Source: Loktanella sp. DSM 29012 (lineage in GTDB: Bacteria > Pseudomonadota > Alphaproteobacteria > Rhodobacterales > Rhodobacteraceae). From it: a stretch of 64,000 nucleotides of DNA. The DNA lies in NCBI RefSeq assembly GCF_900110705.1, contig NZ_FOEJ01000005.1, positions 310,001 through 374,000 on the forward strand, read 5' to 3'. The position numbers and the translations under genes are program-made. Below, one piece after another: positions 45,861-54,200 of this stretch; position 1 is the first letter of the stretch, and each line of letters opens with the position of its first letter. The notes under the pieces were generated by a model. That model saw only the letters and a program-made list of their open reading frames with translations, did no database searches and was not told where the DNA came from.

Positions 45861-46892
45861 ATGAACATCGATCTGCTCAAGCGACTGTGCGAAACGCCCG
45901 GCGTCCCCGGACGCGAGGACCGGGTCCGCGACCTGATCCTGTCGGAAATCGACGGTCTGTTCGATCATGTCGAAACCGACCCGATGGGCAGCCTGCTGTG
46001 CCGCCGCGACGCGGGGACCGAGGATGCGCCACGCATCATGCTGCTGTGCCACATGGACGAAATCGGATTTCTGGTCAGCCATATCGACGACAAGGGGTTC
46101 ATCTATGTCCAGCCTGTCGGCGGTTTCGACCCGCGCAACCTGTTTTCGCGCCGCGTCCTTGTCTGCACCGATCACGGCGACCTCAAGGGGGTAATGAACC
46201 CCGGCGGCAAGCCGATCCATATCTCCAGCCCCGAGGACCGCAAGAAGGTGCCGGAGGTCGGCGAATTCTTTATCGACACGGGCCTGGGTGCCGCGACCAA
46301 GGACCACGTCCAAATCGGTGATTTCGTGGTGATGGATGAGCCTCTGATGGAGATGGGCGACAAGATCGTGTCCAAGGCGCTGGACAACCGGATCGCCTGC
46401 TGGCTGGGGATCGAGGTCATCCGCGCGCTGGCCGAGGACGGTCGTGGTGCGGAAATCCACGTGGCATTCACCAGCCAAGAAGAGGTCGGCCTGCGCGGAG
46501 CCAAGACCGCAGCACACCGCATCCAGCCCGATATCGGCATCGGCATCGACACCACGCTGGCCTGCGACACCCCCGGTATCGCTGACCATCTGGCGACGAC
46601 ACGCCATGGCAAGGGTTTCGGCCTGCACGTGCGCGACAGTTCGTTCATTGCGGACACGGGACTGGTCCGTGAATTCGCGGCACTGGCCGACAAGGAAGGC
46701 ATCCCCTACCAGCGCACCATGCTGGCAGCCGGTGGACAGGACGGGGCTGCAGCCCAGCAGGCCGCATCGGGTGCGCGCGCCATCGGGATCGTGGTCGGCA
46801 CACGTTATATCCATACGGTTACCGAAATGGTGGACCGGGGCGATCTGGAAGCCGCGCGCCAGATCCTGACGGCCTATCTGCGCACGTTCTGA
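45861..46892 (+). CDS. M42 family metallopeptidase
   Basis: A 343-residue M42 glutamyl-aminopeptidase/cellulase-like peptidase. Metal ligands are visible: His in LLCHMDEIGF, Asp in SKALDNRIACW, catalytic Glu pair in TSQEEVGLRG, Asp in GIGIDTTLACD and the final His in TRYIHTVTEM. It is probably a self-compartmentalising cytoplasmic aminopeptidase (tetrahedral in archaeal relatives). AAAAGG precedes the ATG. A long open frame continues upstream to 45348 but runs over the ybjN gene. Confidence 0.92.
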   Translation: MNIDLLKRLCETPGVPGREDRVRDLILSEIDGLFDHVETDPMGSLLCRRDAGTEDAPRIMLLCHMDEIGFLVSHIDDKGFIYVQPVGGFDPRNLFSRRVLVCTDHGDLKGVMNPGGKPIHISSPEDRKKVPEVGEFFIDTGLGAATKDHVQIGDFVVMDEPLMEMGDKIVSKALDNRIACWLGIEVIRALAEDGRGAEIHVAFTSQEEVGLRGAKTAAHRIQPDIGIGIDTTLACDTPGIADHLATTRHGKGFGLHVRDSSFIADTGLVREFAALADKEGIPYQRTMLAAGGQDGAAAQQAASGARAIGIVVGTRYIHTVTEMVDRGDLEAARQILTAYLRTF

Positions 46893-46914
46893 TCCGGACC
46901 TGTCCCAACGCAAA

Positions 46915-46940
46915 GCCCCCGCACAGTGATGTGCGGGGGC
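46915..46940. terminator. Hairpin terminator between M42 peptidase and fasciclin gene
   Basis: A perfect 10-bp stem, GCCCCCGCAC and GTGCGGGGGC, around AGTGAT. T tracts are short (stronger on the minus side), but its place between convergent genes suggests termination in both directions. Confidence 0.6.
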
Positions 46941-46980
46941 GATGTCGTTCTGCTAATCCGGCCCGAGGGCCAGGATCAAT

Positions 46981-47550
46981 TTATTGTGCGGGCAGAATGA
47001 CCGTGTCGATGACGTGAACGACGCCGTTGGACTGGGTCACGTCGGCTTGTGTCACGGTGGCCACCTGGCCACGCTCGTCGGTCAGGGTGATCATGTCACC
47101 GTCCTGCTTTGCCATCAGCGTGCAGCCGCCGACGGTTTCCACGGCGAATTCGCCATTGGCGTCAGCGATCATGCCAGCAATCGTGCTGGAGTCTGCGTTG
47201 ATCGCCACAACGTGACAGGTCAGGATCTGCGCCAGCGCGGCTTGGTTTTCCGGCTTGAGCAGTTCGGCAACCTGATCCTGGTTCAGTTTCGCGAATGCAT
47301 CGTTGGTCGGTGCGAAAACGGTGAACGGACCGGGGCCGGACAGCGTGTCGACCAGACCGGCAGCAGCGACAGCGGAAACCAGCGTGGTCAGGTTGTCGGC
47401 GTTGGATGCGTTTTCGACGATGGTCATGCTGGGCAGCATTTCCGCGCCGCCAACCATCGGGTTCTCTGCGGCGTGGGCCGCTGCGAATGCGGAACCGGTA
47501 GAAAGGGCCAGAACGGCAGCGGCGGTCATCAGGGATGTTTTCATCGTCAT
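46981..47550 (-). CDS. Secreted fasciclin (FAS1) domain protein
   Basis: A 189-residue exported protein. A signal peptide (about residues 1-24, ending SAFAAAHA) precedes a single FAS1 domain with ASNADNLTTLVSAV, PFTVFAPTNDAFAKL and NGVVHVIDTVILP. FAS1 domains act in adhesion or small-ligand binding. AGAGAGAA lies before the ATG at 47550; the open frame upstream is not supported. It is a stand-alone gene. Confidence 0.93.
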   Translation of the reverse strand: MTMKTSLMTAAAVLALSTGSAFAAAHAAENPMVGGAEMLPSMTIVENASNADNLTTLVSAVAAAGLVDTLSGPGPFTVFAPTNDAFAKLNQDQVAELLKPENQAALAQILTCHVVAINADSSTIAGMIADANGEFAVETVGGCTLMAKQDGDMITLTDERGQVATVTQADVTQSNGVVHVIDTVILPAQ

Positions 47551-47699
47551 AGCATATTCTCTCTGTTGTCTCGGCGGGTCATTCCGCCTTGTGATGCTAG
47601 AACCACGATGAAGCACGACACAGAGTTTCGCAGGCCGCCAGAAATTTTCCCACGCGGGGATCACGAAACCGTCAGCCATCAACCTGTGGGTCGTCAGCC

Positions 47700-48392
47700 C
47701 TAGTCAACCAGCCAAGCCGGGAGGTCGGCAATACTGTCGAGCACGACATCGGCGTGGGGTCCCAGCTCTGTGCGCGGCGCAGGTCCGGTCAGCACACCTA
47801 TGCAAATCATGCCGGCGGCACGCCCCGCTGTCAGGTCGTGTGTGCTGTCGCCGATCATCGCGCAATCTTGCGGTGCAATCCCTGTCCGCGCACAGAATGC
47901 ATTCAGCTGCCCCGGTCCCGGTTTGTGACCAAAGCCGCTGTCGGCCCCCGCAACAAAATCAAACGCAGTGTCGATCGCGTGGTCTGCAAGATGCCTGCGA
48001 GCGGGAGCCTCGCTGTCATTGGTGGCAAGCCCAAGGACATGACCGGCCGCGCGCAAGCGCGACATCAGATCGGGCAGATCTGCCGCCGGCTGCTGCGTGA
48101 CCTCGGCGCTGGCCGCGTCCATACGCGCGATCAGGGCTGGCTTGTCCGTCTGGCCCGTGATCCACAGGATGGTATCGGCCACGACATGGACGGGTTCCGC
48201 AATGACGATGCTGCCGGCCAGGAACCGGCCTGCCGTCAGATCATAGCCCAAGGCCTGCGCCAGCCTTGCAACCAATGCCGTGTCCCCGCTGGCCTCTGCA
48301 TCCAGCATGGTGCGGGTCCACGCCCCCCAGGTGGCGTTGAAATCGAACAGGGTGCCATCCTTGTCAAAGATCAGTCCGGTCGGGCGTGCCAT
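47700..48392 (-). CDS. HAD family hydrolase (phosphoglycolate phosphatase-like)
   Basis: A 230-residue HAD phosphatase. Motif I is FDKDGTLFDF (nucleophile Asp about residue 10), motif II includes ATNDSEAP, the lysine is in FGHKPGPG and motif IV is MIGDSTHDLTAG. The cap region matches Gph-like enzymes, but the exact substrate is unknown. The start ATG overlaps the stop of DUF3572 (TGATG), so the two are co-translated. Confidence 0.9.
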   Translation of the reverse strand: MARPTGLIFDKDGTLFDFNATWGAWTRTMLDAEASGDTALVARLAQALGYDLTAGRFLAGSIVIAEPVHVVADTILWITGQTDKPALIARMDAASAEVTQQPAADLPDLMSRLRAAGHVLGLATNDSEAPARRHLADHAIDTAFDFVAGADSGFGHKPGPGQLNAFCARTGIAPQDCAMIGDSTHDLTAGRAAGMICIGVLTGPAPRTELGPHADVVLDSIADLPAWLVD

Positions 48393-48670
48393 CAGGTCCA
48401 GCTGACCTCCTCGTTTCCGGGCAAACCATAGCGGGCCTGCATCGGCACCTCGTAGGCGTGTCCATGCGCATCGCAAAATGCCATCACCCAATCATCCCGC
48501 TGGCACAGGAATTCGAGCAGCGCCGCGAGAAAGGCGGGATCCGTTGCGCCCGCCCGCATGTCACCGGCCGACAGACCGTTCGGCCCCATGAAGGCCGCGC
48601 TCAGGTCCTGATCCGCCACGACATGGGCCAGCGCCTGAAGCGCGATGATTTCGGCGTGTTCCGGTGTCAT
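48392..48670 (-). CDS. DUF3572 family protein
   Basis: A 92-residue small soluble protein of the alphaproteobacterial DUF3572 family (EHAEIIALQALAHVVAD, FLAALLEFLCQRDDWVMAFC). Helical, with no known function. It is upstream of and coupled to the HAD phosphatase and is divergent from the PleD-like gene. Confidence 0.88.
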   Translation of the reverse strand: MTPEHAEIIALQALAHVVADQDLSAAFMGPNGLSAGDMRAGATDPAFLAALLEFLCQRDDWVMAFCDAHGHAYEVPMQARYGLPGNEEVSWT

Positions 48671-48763
48671 CGAATGTCCCCTGGCAATGATGAACCTTTT
48701 TTTAATCTATCGGGCGCAGTGTCCAGTCAGAAGGTGGTGAAACCATCAGACAGGGTTGGAAGA

Positions 48764-50152
48764 ATGTCCGGTAGATTATTGATCGTGGACCCTGTGTCCA
48801 CAAATCGCATCGTCCTGAGGGTGAAACTCCTCGCCGCCAAATATGAGGTCGAGGCTGTCAGCGACTGCACGGCCGCATATGCCAGCATTCAGAAACGATG
48901 CCCTGACATGATCCTGATCAATCTGACCGACAGCTTTTCCGATGGCCACGCATTCTGTGCGCATCTGCGGAGGCAGGTCGCGACGCGCAACGTGCCGATC
49001 ATTTCGGTCGGCGGTCAGGATACCAGTGCGGCGCGTTTCATGGCGCTGGATGCAGGGGCGGACGATGTGCTGCCGCGCCCGGTCTGCGATACACTACTGC
49101 TCGCGCGGGTCCGCAATCTGCTGCGCCGCGGCAATCGCGCGCGTGAACTTGACCTGCGCAGCGAGACACTCCGCATGATGGGACTGGATGAAACGCGCAG
49201 CCCCCGGATCGCGCCAGCCTGTGTCACGCTGCTGTCGGATTACGCACAGGCGGCTGCGATCGTTTCAGCGCAGCTGCAGGCCGGGCTGGGGCAACGGGTG
49301 CGGGTCATGGACCGTGACGGTGCCCTTGCCGACGATTCCCGGGTCGCGACGGATGTTTTCGTCATCGACGCAACGCGCTGCCAGTCCGACGGGGACGATC
49401 TGTTCCGCCTGCTGGCCGATCTGCGCACCCGTGACCAGACGCGACATGCAGCACAGCTGATCCTGCTTGCCCAGGATGACCTGCGGACTGCCGCGCTGGT
49501 GCTGGATCTGGGGGCCGACGACGTGATCCTGGGACCGTTCGAACAGGACGAGCTGTGTCATCGCACGCGTGTCCTCGTTGCACATAAATGCCAGCGTGAC
49601 CGCCTGCTTGATCAGGTCGAAACGGGGCTAGCCGCCGCGATGACGGACCCCCTGACGGGGTTGTTCAATCGCCGCTATGCCCTGGCCCATCTTCGTCGGA
49701 TTGCGGAACAGGCCCGCGAAACCGGGTGCGACTATGCCCTGATGGTCGCCGACATCGACCACTTCAAGGCGGTGAATGATACCTATGGGCACAGCACTGG
49801 CGATCGCGTTCTGACGGGCGTCGGGGCCTGCCTGCGCAACAGTTTTCGACCTGACGATCTGGTGGCCCGGATCGGTGGTGAGGAATTTCTGATCGTGATG
49901 CCGCGCACATCGCTGGCGGACGCCACAACCGCAGCCCAGCGCCTGCGCGAAAGGATCGGAGCCAAATATTTTGACGCAGGCGGCGACCGCGGCCCGCTGC
50001 GTGTCACTATTTCGGTCGGCATAGCGGCAGGGTCCGGCGACGGGCAATCCCTTCGGGCGCTCGACGCGCTGTTCGACCGGGCCGACCTCGCGCTCTACCG
50101 GGCCAAGGCGGAGGGTCGCAATGCGGTCGCCGTCGATCTGTCCGCAGCTTGA
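48764..50152 (+). CDS. pleD: PleD-like diguanylate cyclase with degenerate receiver
   Basis: A 462-residue PleD-type protein with receiver 1 (residues 1-125), receiver-like adaptor (about 150-280) and GGEEF cyclase domain (from about 295). The active site is RIGGEEF with the DIDHFKAVND metal site intact, so it should make cyclic di-GMP. In receiver 1 the phospho-acceptor Asp is Asn (DMILINLTD), the acidic pair reads VDP not VDD, and the conserved Lys is Arg (LPRPV). Activation by normal phosphotransfer therefore looks unlikely. GGAAGA precedes the ATG. A divK gene, often next to pleD, is absent here. Confidence 0.93.
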   Translation: MSGRLLIVDPVSTNRIVLRVKLLAAKYEVEAVSDCTAAYASIQKRCPDMILINLTDSFSDGHAFCAHLRRQVATRNVPIISVGGQDTSAARFMALDAGADDVLPRPVCDTLLLARVRNLLRRGNRARELDLRSETLRMMGLDETRSPRIAPACVTLLSDYAQAAAIVSAQLQAGLGQRVRVMDRDGALADDSRVATDVFVIDATRCQSDGDDLFRLLADLRTRDQTRHAAQLILLAQDDLRTAALVLDLGADDVILGPFEQDELCHRTRVLVAHKCQRDRLLDQVETGLAAAMTDPLTGLFNRRYALAHLRRIAEQARETGCDYALMVADIDHFKAVNDTYGHSTGDRVLTGVGACLRNSFRPDDLVARIGGEEFLIVMPRTSLADATTAAQRLRERIGAKYFDAGGDRGPLRVTISVGIAAGSGDGQSLRALDALFDRADLALYRAKAEGRNAVAVDLSAA

Positions 50153-50261
50153 CCGGGGACGATAAAATCACGATCCGCACAGAACTCTGGCCTTTCAACC
50201 TGCAAAAGAGGGTTTCAATTTCGCCCCGGAATGCCATGTTGGTTCCAAAAGGACCAACGCC

Positions 50262-50657
50262 ATGACCCAGAGCTATAAACAGACGCCGCTGCAAGACCGC
50301 GAGATGAAAAACGCCATGCTGCGCGGTTTCAAACGGATCTGCCCCAACTGCGGTGAGGGTGACATGTTCGACAGCTATCTGCATGTGGTTGATCGCTGCC
50401 CGGCCTGCGCCGAAGACCTGTCGCAGCATCGCGCTGATGACGGGCCCGCATATCTGACGATCCTGATTGTCGGTCACTTGCTGGCACCGCTGATGATCTG
50501 GGTCTTTACCGAATTCCGGCCAAGCGCGATGACGATGGCGATCCTGTTTTCGGTCTCGACTGTTGCCTTGTCCCTGTATCTCTTGCCACGGCTCAAGGGG
50601 GTGGTCGTGGGCATTCAGTGGTCAAAGGGGATGCACGGGTTTGGTCAGCCCGGCTGA
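50262..50657 (+). CDS. DUF983 membrane protein
   Basis: A 131-residue protein of the DUF983 family. A zinc-ribbon-like N-terminus (RICPNCGEGDMF, then DRCPACAEDL) is followed by two transmembrane helices (TILIVGHLLAPLMIWVFT and AILFSVSTVALSLYLLP). It is often near cytochrome oxidase genes in other bacteria, but not here. Its end overlaps the NUDIX gene start by 17 bases. Confidence 0.92.
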   Translation: MTQSYKQTPLQDREMKNAMLRGFKRICPNCGEGDMFDSYLHVVDRCPACAEDLSQHRADDGPAYLTILIVGHLLAPLMIWVFTEFRPSAMTMAILFSVSTVALSLYLLPRLKGVVVGIQWSKGMHGFGQPG

Positions 50658-51342
50658 TATACCCATCCGCGATGCGGCCACGGTTATTCTGTTGCGCCGT
50701 GACGGCACCCCACGGGTGTTGATGGGACAGCGTGGGGCCTCTGCCGTTTTCATGCCCAATAAATTCGTGTTTCCCGGCGGTGCAGTCGATCCCAACGATG
50801 CCTTGGTTGCACCGACCGGCTTGTGCAACGAAACCCGGCGGGCCTTGCAAAACGACAGTGACGCGGATGCGCAGGCCGTGGTTGCCGCCGCAATCCGAGA
50901 GTTGTGGGAAGAGACGGGTCAGATGCTGGGCGTGCCCGGCGATTGGGCGGACCCGCCACGGGGATGGCGCGGTTTCGCAGCCAGCGGCCATCGCCCGACG
51001 GCTGCGGGCATGCGTTTCTTTTTCCGGGCCGTCACGCCGCAGGGTGCGCCCCGGCGGTTCGACGCCCGGTTTTTTCTGGTGGATGCCACGGCACTGATCA
51101 CCGATCCCGATGACTTTGGCAGGGCCGAGGACGAATTATCCCACCTGCATTGGGTCGACCTGAAGGCCGCGCGCGCGCTGGACCTGCCGTTTATCACCGA
51201 AGTCGCGCTGGCCGAACTTGCCGCCCATCTGGCAAATCCCACGGCCCCCCTGACCGTTCCGTTTTTCCGCAACGACGACGAACGCCATTTGATTTCACGG
51301 TTGGGCGGCAGACGTCCGCTGGATCACGCGCCCGAGGTCTGA
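50641..51342 (+). CDS. NUDIX hydrolase
   Basis: A 233-residue NUDIX protein of the long type (NUDT19-like). VILLRRDGTPRVLMGQRG and FMPNKFVFPGGAVDP lead to the NUDIX box AAIRELWEETGQML (about residues 82-95). No ATG is available near the start of homology. TTG at 50641, preceded by AAAGGGG, is the best start. The substrate may be an acyl-CoA or nucleotide. It overlaps both the upstream DUF983 gene and, at its end, the convergent ArsC-like gene (19 bases). Confidence 0.85.
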   Translation: MVSPADIPIRDAATVILLRRDGTPRVLMGQRGASAVFMPNKFVFPGGAVDPNDALVAPTGLCNETRRALQNDSDADAQAVVAAAIRELWEETGQMLGVPGDWADPPRGWRGFAASGHRPTAAGMRFFFRAVTPQGAPRRFDARFFLVDATALITDPDDFGRAEDELSHLHWVDLKAARALDLPFITEVALAELAAHLANPTAPLTVPFFRNDDERHLISRLGGRRPLDHAPEV

Positions 51343-51665
51343 CCAATGTGGGCGGCTTGCGCGTCAGCTTTCCAGCCCAGGGTCCAGACATCACCATTCT
51401 GAATGACGGGACGTTTCATCAGGGTCGGATGGGCAGCCAGCAAGGCATGGGGTGCCCCGGCGCGTTCGGTGTCCGACAGCTGACGCCAGGTTGCAGAGGA
51501 CCGGTTGATCAGGTCATCGCCAAAGCGGTCGATCAACGCGGTCAAATCCGCCTCGGCGATACCGTCTGCCCGCACGTCGATCACCACAGGGTCATGGCCC
51601 GCAGCCCGCAGAGCCTTGATCGCCTTGCGGCAGGTATCGCAGGTCTTGAGTGAGAAGATACGCAT
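51324..51665 (-). CDS. ArsC/Spx family thioredoxin-fold protein
   Basis: A 113-residue ArsC-fold protein (YffB-like/Spx group). The N-terminal IFSLKTCDTCRKAIKAL has the CxxC motif (CDTC), and NRSSATWRQL and PTLMKRPVI are conserved. CxxC rather than a lone arsenate-reductase Cys points to a glutathione/thioredoxin-linked reductase. It lies downstream of folA on the same strand. AGGAG lies 12 bases before the ATG at 51665, a little far. Confidence 0.88.
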   Translation of the reverse strand: MRIFSLKTCDTCRKAIKALRAAGHDPVVIDVRADGIAEADLTALIDRFGDDLINRSSATWRQLSDTERAGAPHALLAAHPTLMKRPVIQNGDVWTLGWKADAQAAHIGQTSGA

Positions 51666-51703
51666 GTCGTCGCAATGGCTCCTGTCTGGGCGGGATACGA
51701 GCG

Positions 51704-52186
51704 CTAGCCCTTGACCCGCAGATATTCGTGCAAAATACAAGTCGGGTCTGCGGGACGCAGCGTACGTGTCGCGATCTGCGTCCATGCCCCTGTGTCAAAG
51801 TCGGGAAAGAACGTATCCGCATCGGGCACGTCAAGATCGACCTGCGTGATCAGCAGGCGATCCGCCATGCCCAGCAATGCGCCATAGATGCCGGCACCGC
51901 CAATCCCGTAAATCCGCTGATAGCCCGCGGCATAGCAGGCAGCGACCGCCGCACCAACATCACCGAACACGTGTTCCGTCAGGCCGCTATCCTGCGAGAC
52001 AACGCAATTCATCCGATTTTTCAGCGGCTTCACCGGAAGACTGTTCCAGGTGTGTCGCCCCATGATCAGCGCGCCACCCGTGGTCTCGCGCTGGAACATC
52101 GCCAGATCCTCTGGTGCGTGCCACGGGATGTCCCCATCGCGTCCGATGGCCCCGTTGCGGGCGCAGGCAACGATCAGTGTCAGCAT
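51704..52186 (-). CDS. folA: Dihydrofolate reductase
   Basis: A 160-residue DHFR. ARNGAIGRDGDIPWHAPEDL carries the substrate-binding Asp/Trp region, IMGRHTWNSL the NADPH-binding part, and YGIGGAGIYG the second cofactor loop. It regenerates tetrahydrofolate after thymidylate synthase. Its start overlaps the thyA stop by one base, forming a thyA-folA operon. Confidence 0.95.
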   Translation of the reverse strand: MLTLIVACARNGAIGRDGDIPWHAPEDLAMFQRETTGGALIMGRHTWNSLPVKPLKNRMNCVVSQDSGLTEHVFGDVGAAVAACYAAGYQRIYGIGGAGIYGALLGMADRLLITQVDLDVPDADTFFPDFDTGAWTQIATRTLRPADPTCILHEYLRVKG

Positions 52187-53004
52187 CAGACGGCCACCGG
52201 CGCACGGATCGCCGGATCCGGATCATAGCCGTCAAAGGCAAAGTCATCGTATCTGAAATCGAAAATCGACGTCACATCGCGCGTCAGGCGCAGCGTCGGC
52301 AACGTCTTGGGGGTGCGGGACAATTGCAAATCCACCTGTTCGCGGTGGTTGTTGTAGATATGCGCGTCCCCGATCGTATGGATGAAATCCCCCGGCGTAT
52401 AGCCCGTCACATGTGCCAGCATATGCGCCAGCAGCGCGTATGAGGCGATGTTGAACGGCACCCCCAGGAACATGTCGGCAGACCGCTGATAGAGTTGCAG
52501 ATGCAGTTTGCCCCCCGCGATCCGGACCTGCCACAGGGTATGGCATGGCGGCAGGGCCATGGCGTCAACCTCGCCGGGGTTCCAGGCGGACACAATCAGG
52601 CGACGGCTGTCGGGTGTTGTGCGAATGGCCTCGACCAGTTTGGCAATCTGATCGACCTCGCCGAGCAGCACGATGCCGTCGTCGCCTTGTGTCACGCGGG
52701 GGAAATGACGCCACTGGTGACCGTAAACCGGTCCCAAATCACCGTTTTCATCGGCCCATTCGTTCCAGATCGACACACCGTTTTCCTGCAGATACCGTAC
52801 GTTGGTATCCCCCGACAGGAACCACAGCAGTTCGTGCACGATGGATTTCAAGTGCAGCTTCTTGGTAGTGACAAGCGGGAACCCGTCAGCCAGCGGATAG
52901 CGGCACTGCATGCCGAAATGACTGATCGTGCCGGTGCCGGTCCGGTCGGTGGATGGCACACCCTGTTCAAGGACGAGACGCAGCGCGTCATGATACTGGC
53001 GCAA
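52186..53004 (-). CDS. thyA: Thymidylate synthase
   Basis: A 272-residue ThyA making dTMP from dUMP. The catalytic Cys is in LPPCHTLWQ, with [23 protein letters not shown] and HIYNNHREQ conserved. It most likely starts with TTG at 53004, seven bases after a strong GAGGAGG; no ATG lies at the correct place. It is first of the thyA-folA-arsC-like cluster. Confidence 0.96.
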   Translation of the reverse strand: MRQYHDALRLVLEQGVPSTDRTGTGTISHFGMQCRYPLADGFPLVTTKKLHLKSIVHELLWFLSGDTNVRYLQENGVSIWNEWADENGDLGPVYGHQWRHFPRVTQGDDGIVLLGEVDQIAKLVEAIRTTPDSRRLIVSAWNPGEVDAMALPPCHTLWQVRIAGGKLHLQLYQRSADMFLGVPFNIASYALLAHMLAHVTGYTPGDFIHTIGDAHIYNNHREQVDLQLSRTPKTLPTLRLTRDVTSIFDFRYDDFAFDGYDPDPAIRAPVAV

Positions 53005-53186
53005 GGGGCAACCTCCTCGGACGGTGACGATTCCGGGGCAAGCTAAATGATGCCGTCGGCAAGTGCCACGTTGTAAATGGCGCACGCACGGCCCCGTTTT
53101 TCGCGCGTCTCGAGCGTATTGATTGACTCGGGGCCTGCCCCTGCGGACATTGGGGCAACAAAAACGACCTGAGCAGGTGTGCGACC

Positions 53187-54200
53187 ATGACCCGATTCTT
53201 GACGACAGTCTCTGCACTGGCGTGGCTTGCCGCATGCGGTGATGGCCAGCCCCTATTCGAAGACGTGCAATCGGATGCGCAGGTCGCGGACGATGACGAC
53301 CTTGACCTGCCCCCCGGCACCGAGGATGTCAGCGCATCGTCTGACATTTTCCGGTTCGAGGCCCGCAACAGTCAGGGCGGCGGTCTGGTGACCGATGTGT
53401 CCTACAATGCTGCGAACGACACGTTCAGTGTCGACAACCTCGGGTTTGATGGCGAAAACGTCTATACGCGCAAGACCGGTGCGCTTGCCACGCTTGGCAC
53501 CACGCGCGTCTACGAGGCCGACGCGACGGTCCGCGATTTCCTGACGGGCGATCCCGTCAGCCAGATCGTGCCGTATGTGGCACTGTATGGTGTCAGCAAG
53601 AACCGGGTCGATGGTGACCCGCGCACCAGTTTCGCCATCGTGCGGACCGGCGGCTACGCAGGCTATGGGTTTGGTGGCTATGTCTATGAACGCAACGGCG
53701 GCACCGTCCTGCCAAACGAGGGGCAGGCGACATTTTCGGGCGACTACGCCGGTGTCAGGGTGTTCGCCCCGGCACGGTCACAGCTTGAATATGTCACAGG
53801 CCAGATGAGCATCGACATTGATTTCGAAGACTTCAACGCCAATGACGCGGTCAAAGGTGCGATCACGAACCGCCGGTTCTTTGACGAAAACGGTGTGCGG
53901 ATTGTGACCGGGACCGGCCCTGACGACCTGCAAAGCCCGAACGTGCCAATTATCGTCGTCGAAGGCAGCAAATCGTTGAGCACCGCAGGCGAAATCGAAG
54001 TCGAACTGCAGAATTTCATATTGAACGAGTCCGGCGTGCTGGAACCGTACGAAGGCGGGAAATTCACGGGGATCATCGCTGGCGATACGACCAGCGGATC
54101 GGGCGGCGAAATTGTCGGTGTCGTGGTGCTGGAATCAGAGGACCCCCGGTTCGAAGGGATCACCGCGCAGGAAACCGGCGGCGTGATCCTGTACCGATGA
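53187..54200 (+). CDS. Surface-lipoprotein candidate, TbpB-like barrel (Slam cargo)
   Basis: A 337-residue lipoprotein with a short signal and lipobox LAAC (Cys17). A Gly/Asp-rich all-beta mature region follows. [14 protein letters not shown] and [15 protein letters not shown] resemble the beta-barrel handle of transferrin-binding-protein-B-like lipoproteins, which present ligands at the cell surface. An acidic tract [13 protein letters not shown] follows the lipid anchor. It overlaps the next gene, a Slam-like translocon, by 4 bases, the classic cargo-translocon pair. The ligand is unknown. Confidence 0.78.
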   Translation: MTRFLTTVSALAWLAACGDGQPLFEDVQSDAQVADDDDLDLPPGTEDVSASSDIFRFEARNSQGGGLVTDVSYNAANDTFSVDNLGFDGENVYTRKTGALATLGTTRVYEADATVRDFLTGDPVSQIVPYVALYGVSKNRVDGDPRTSFAIVRTGGYAGYGFGGYVYERNGGTVLPNEGQATFSGDYAGVRVFAPARSQLEYVTGQMSIDIDFEDFNANDAVKGAITNRRFFDENGVRIVTGTGPDDLQSPNVPIIVVEGSKSLSTAGEIEVELQNFILNESGVLEPYEGGKFTGIIAGDTTSGSGGEIVGVVVLESEDPRFEGITAQETGGVILYR

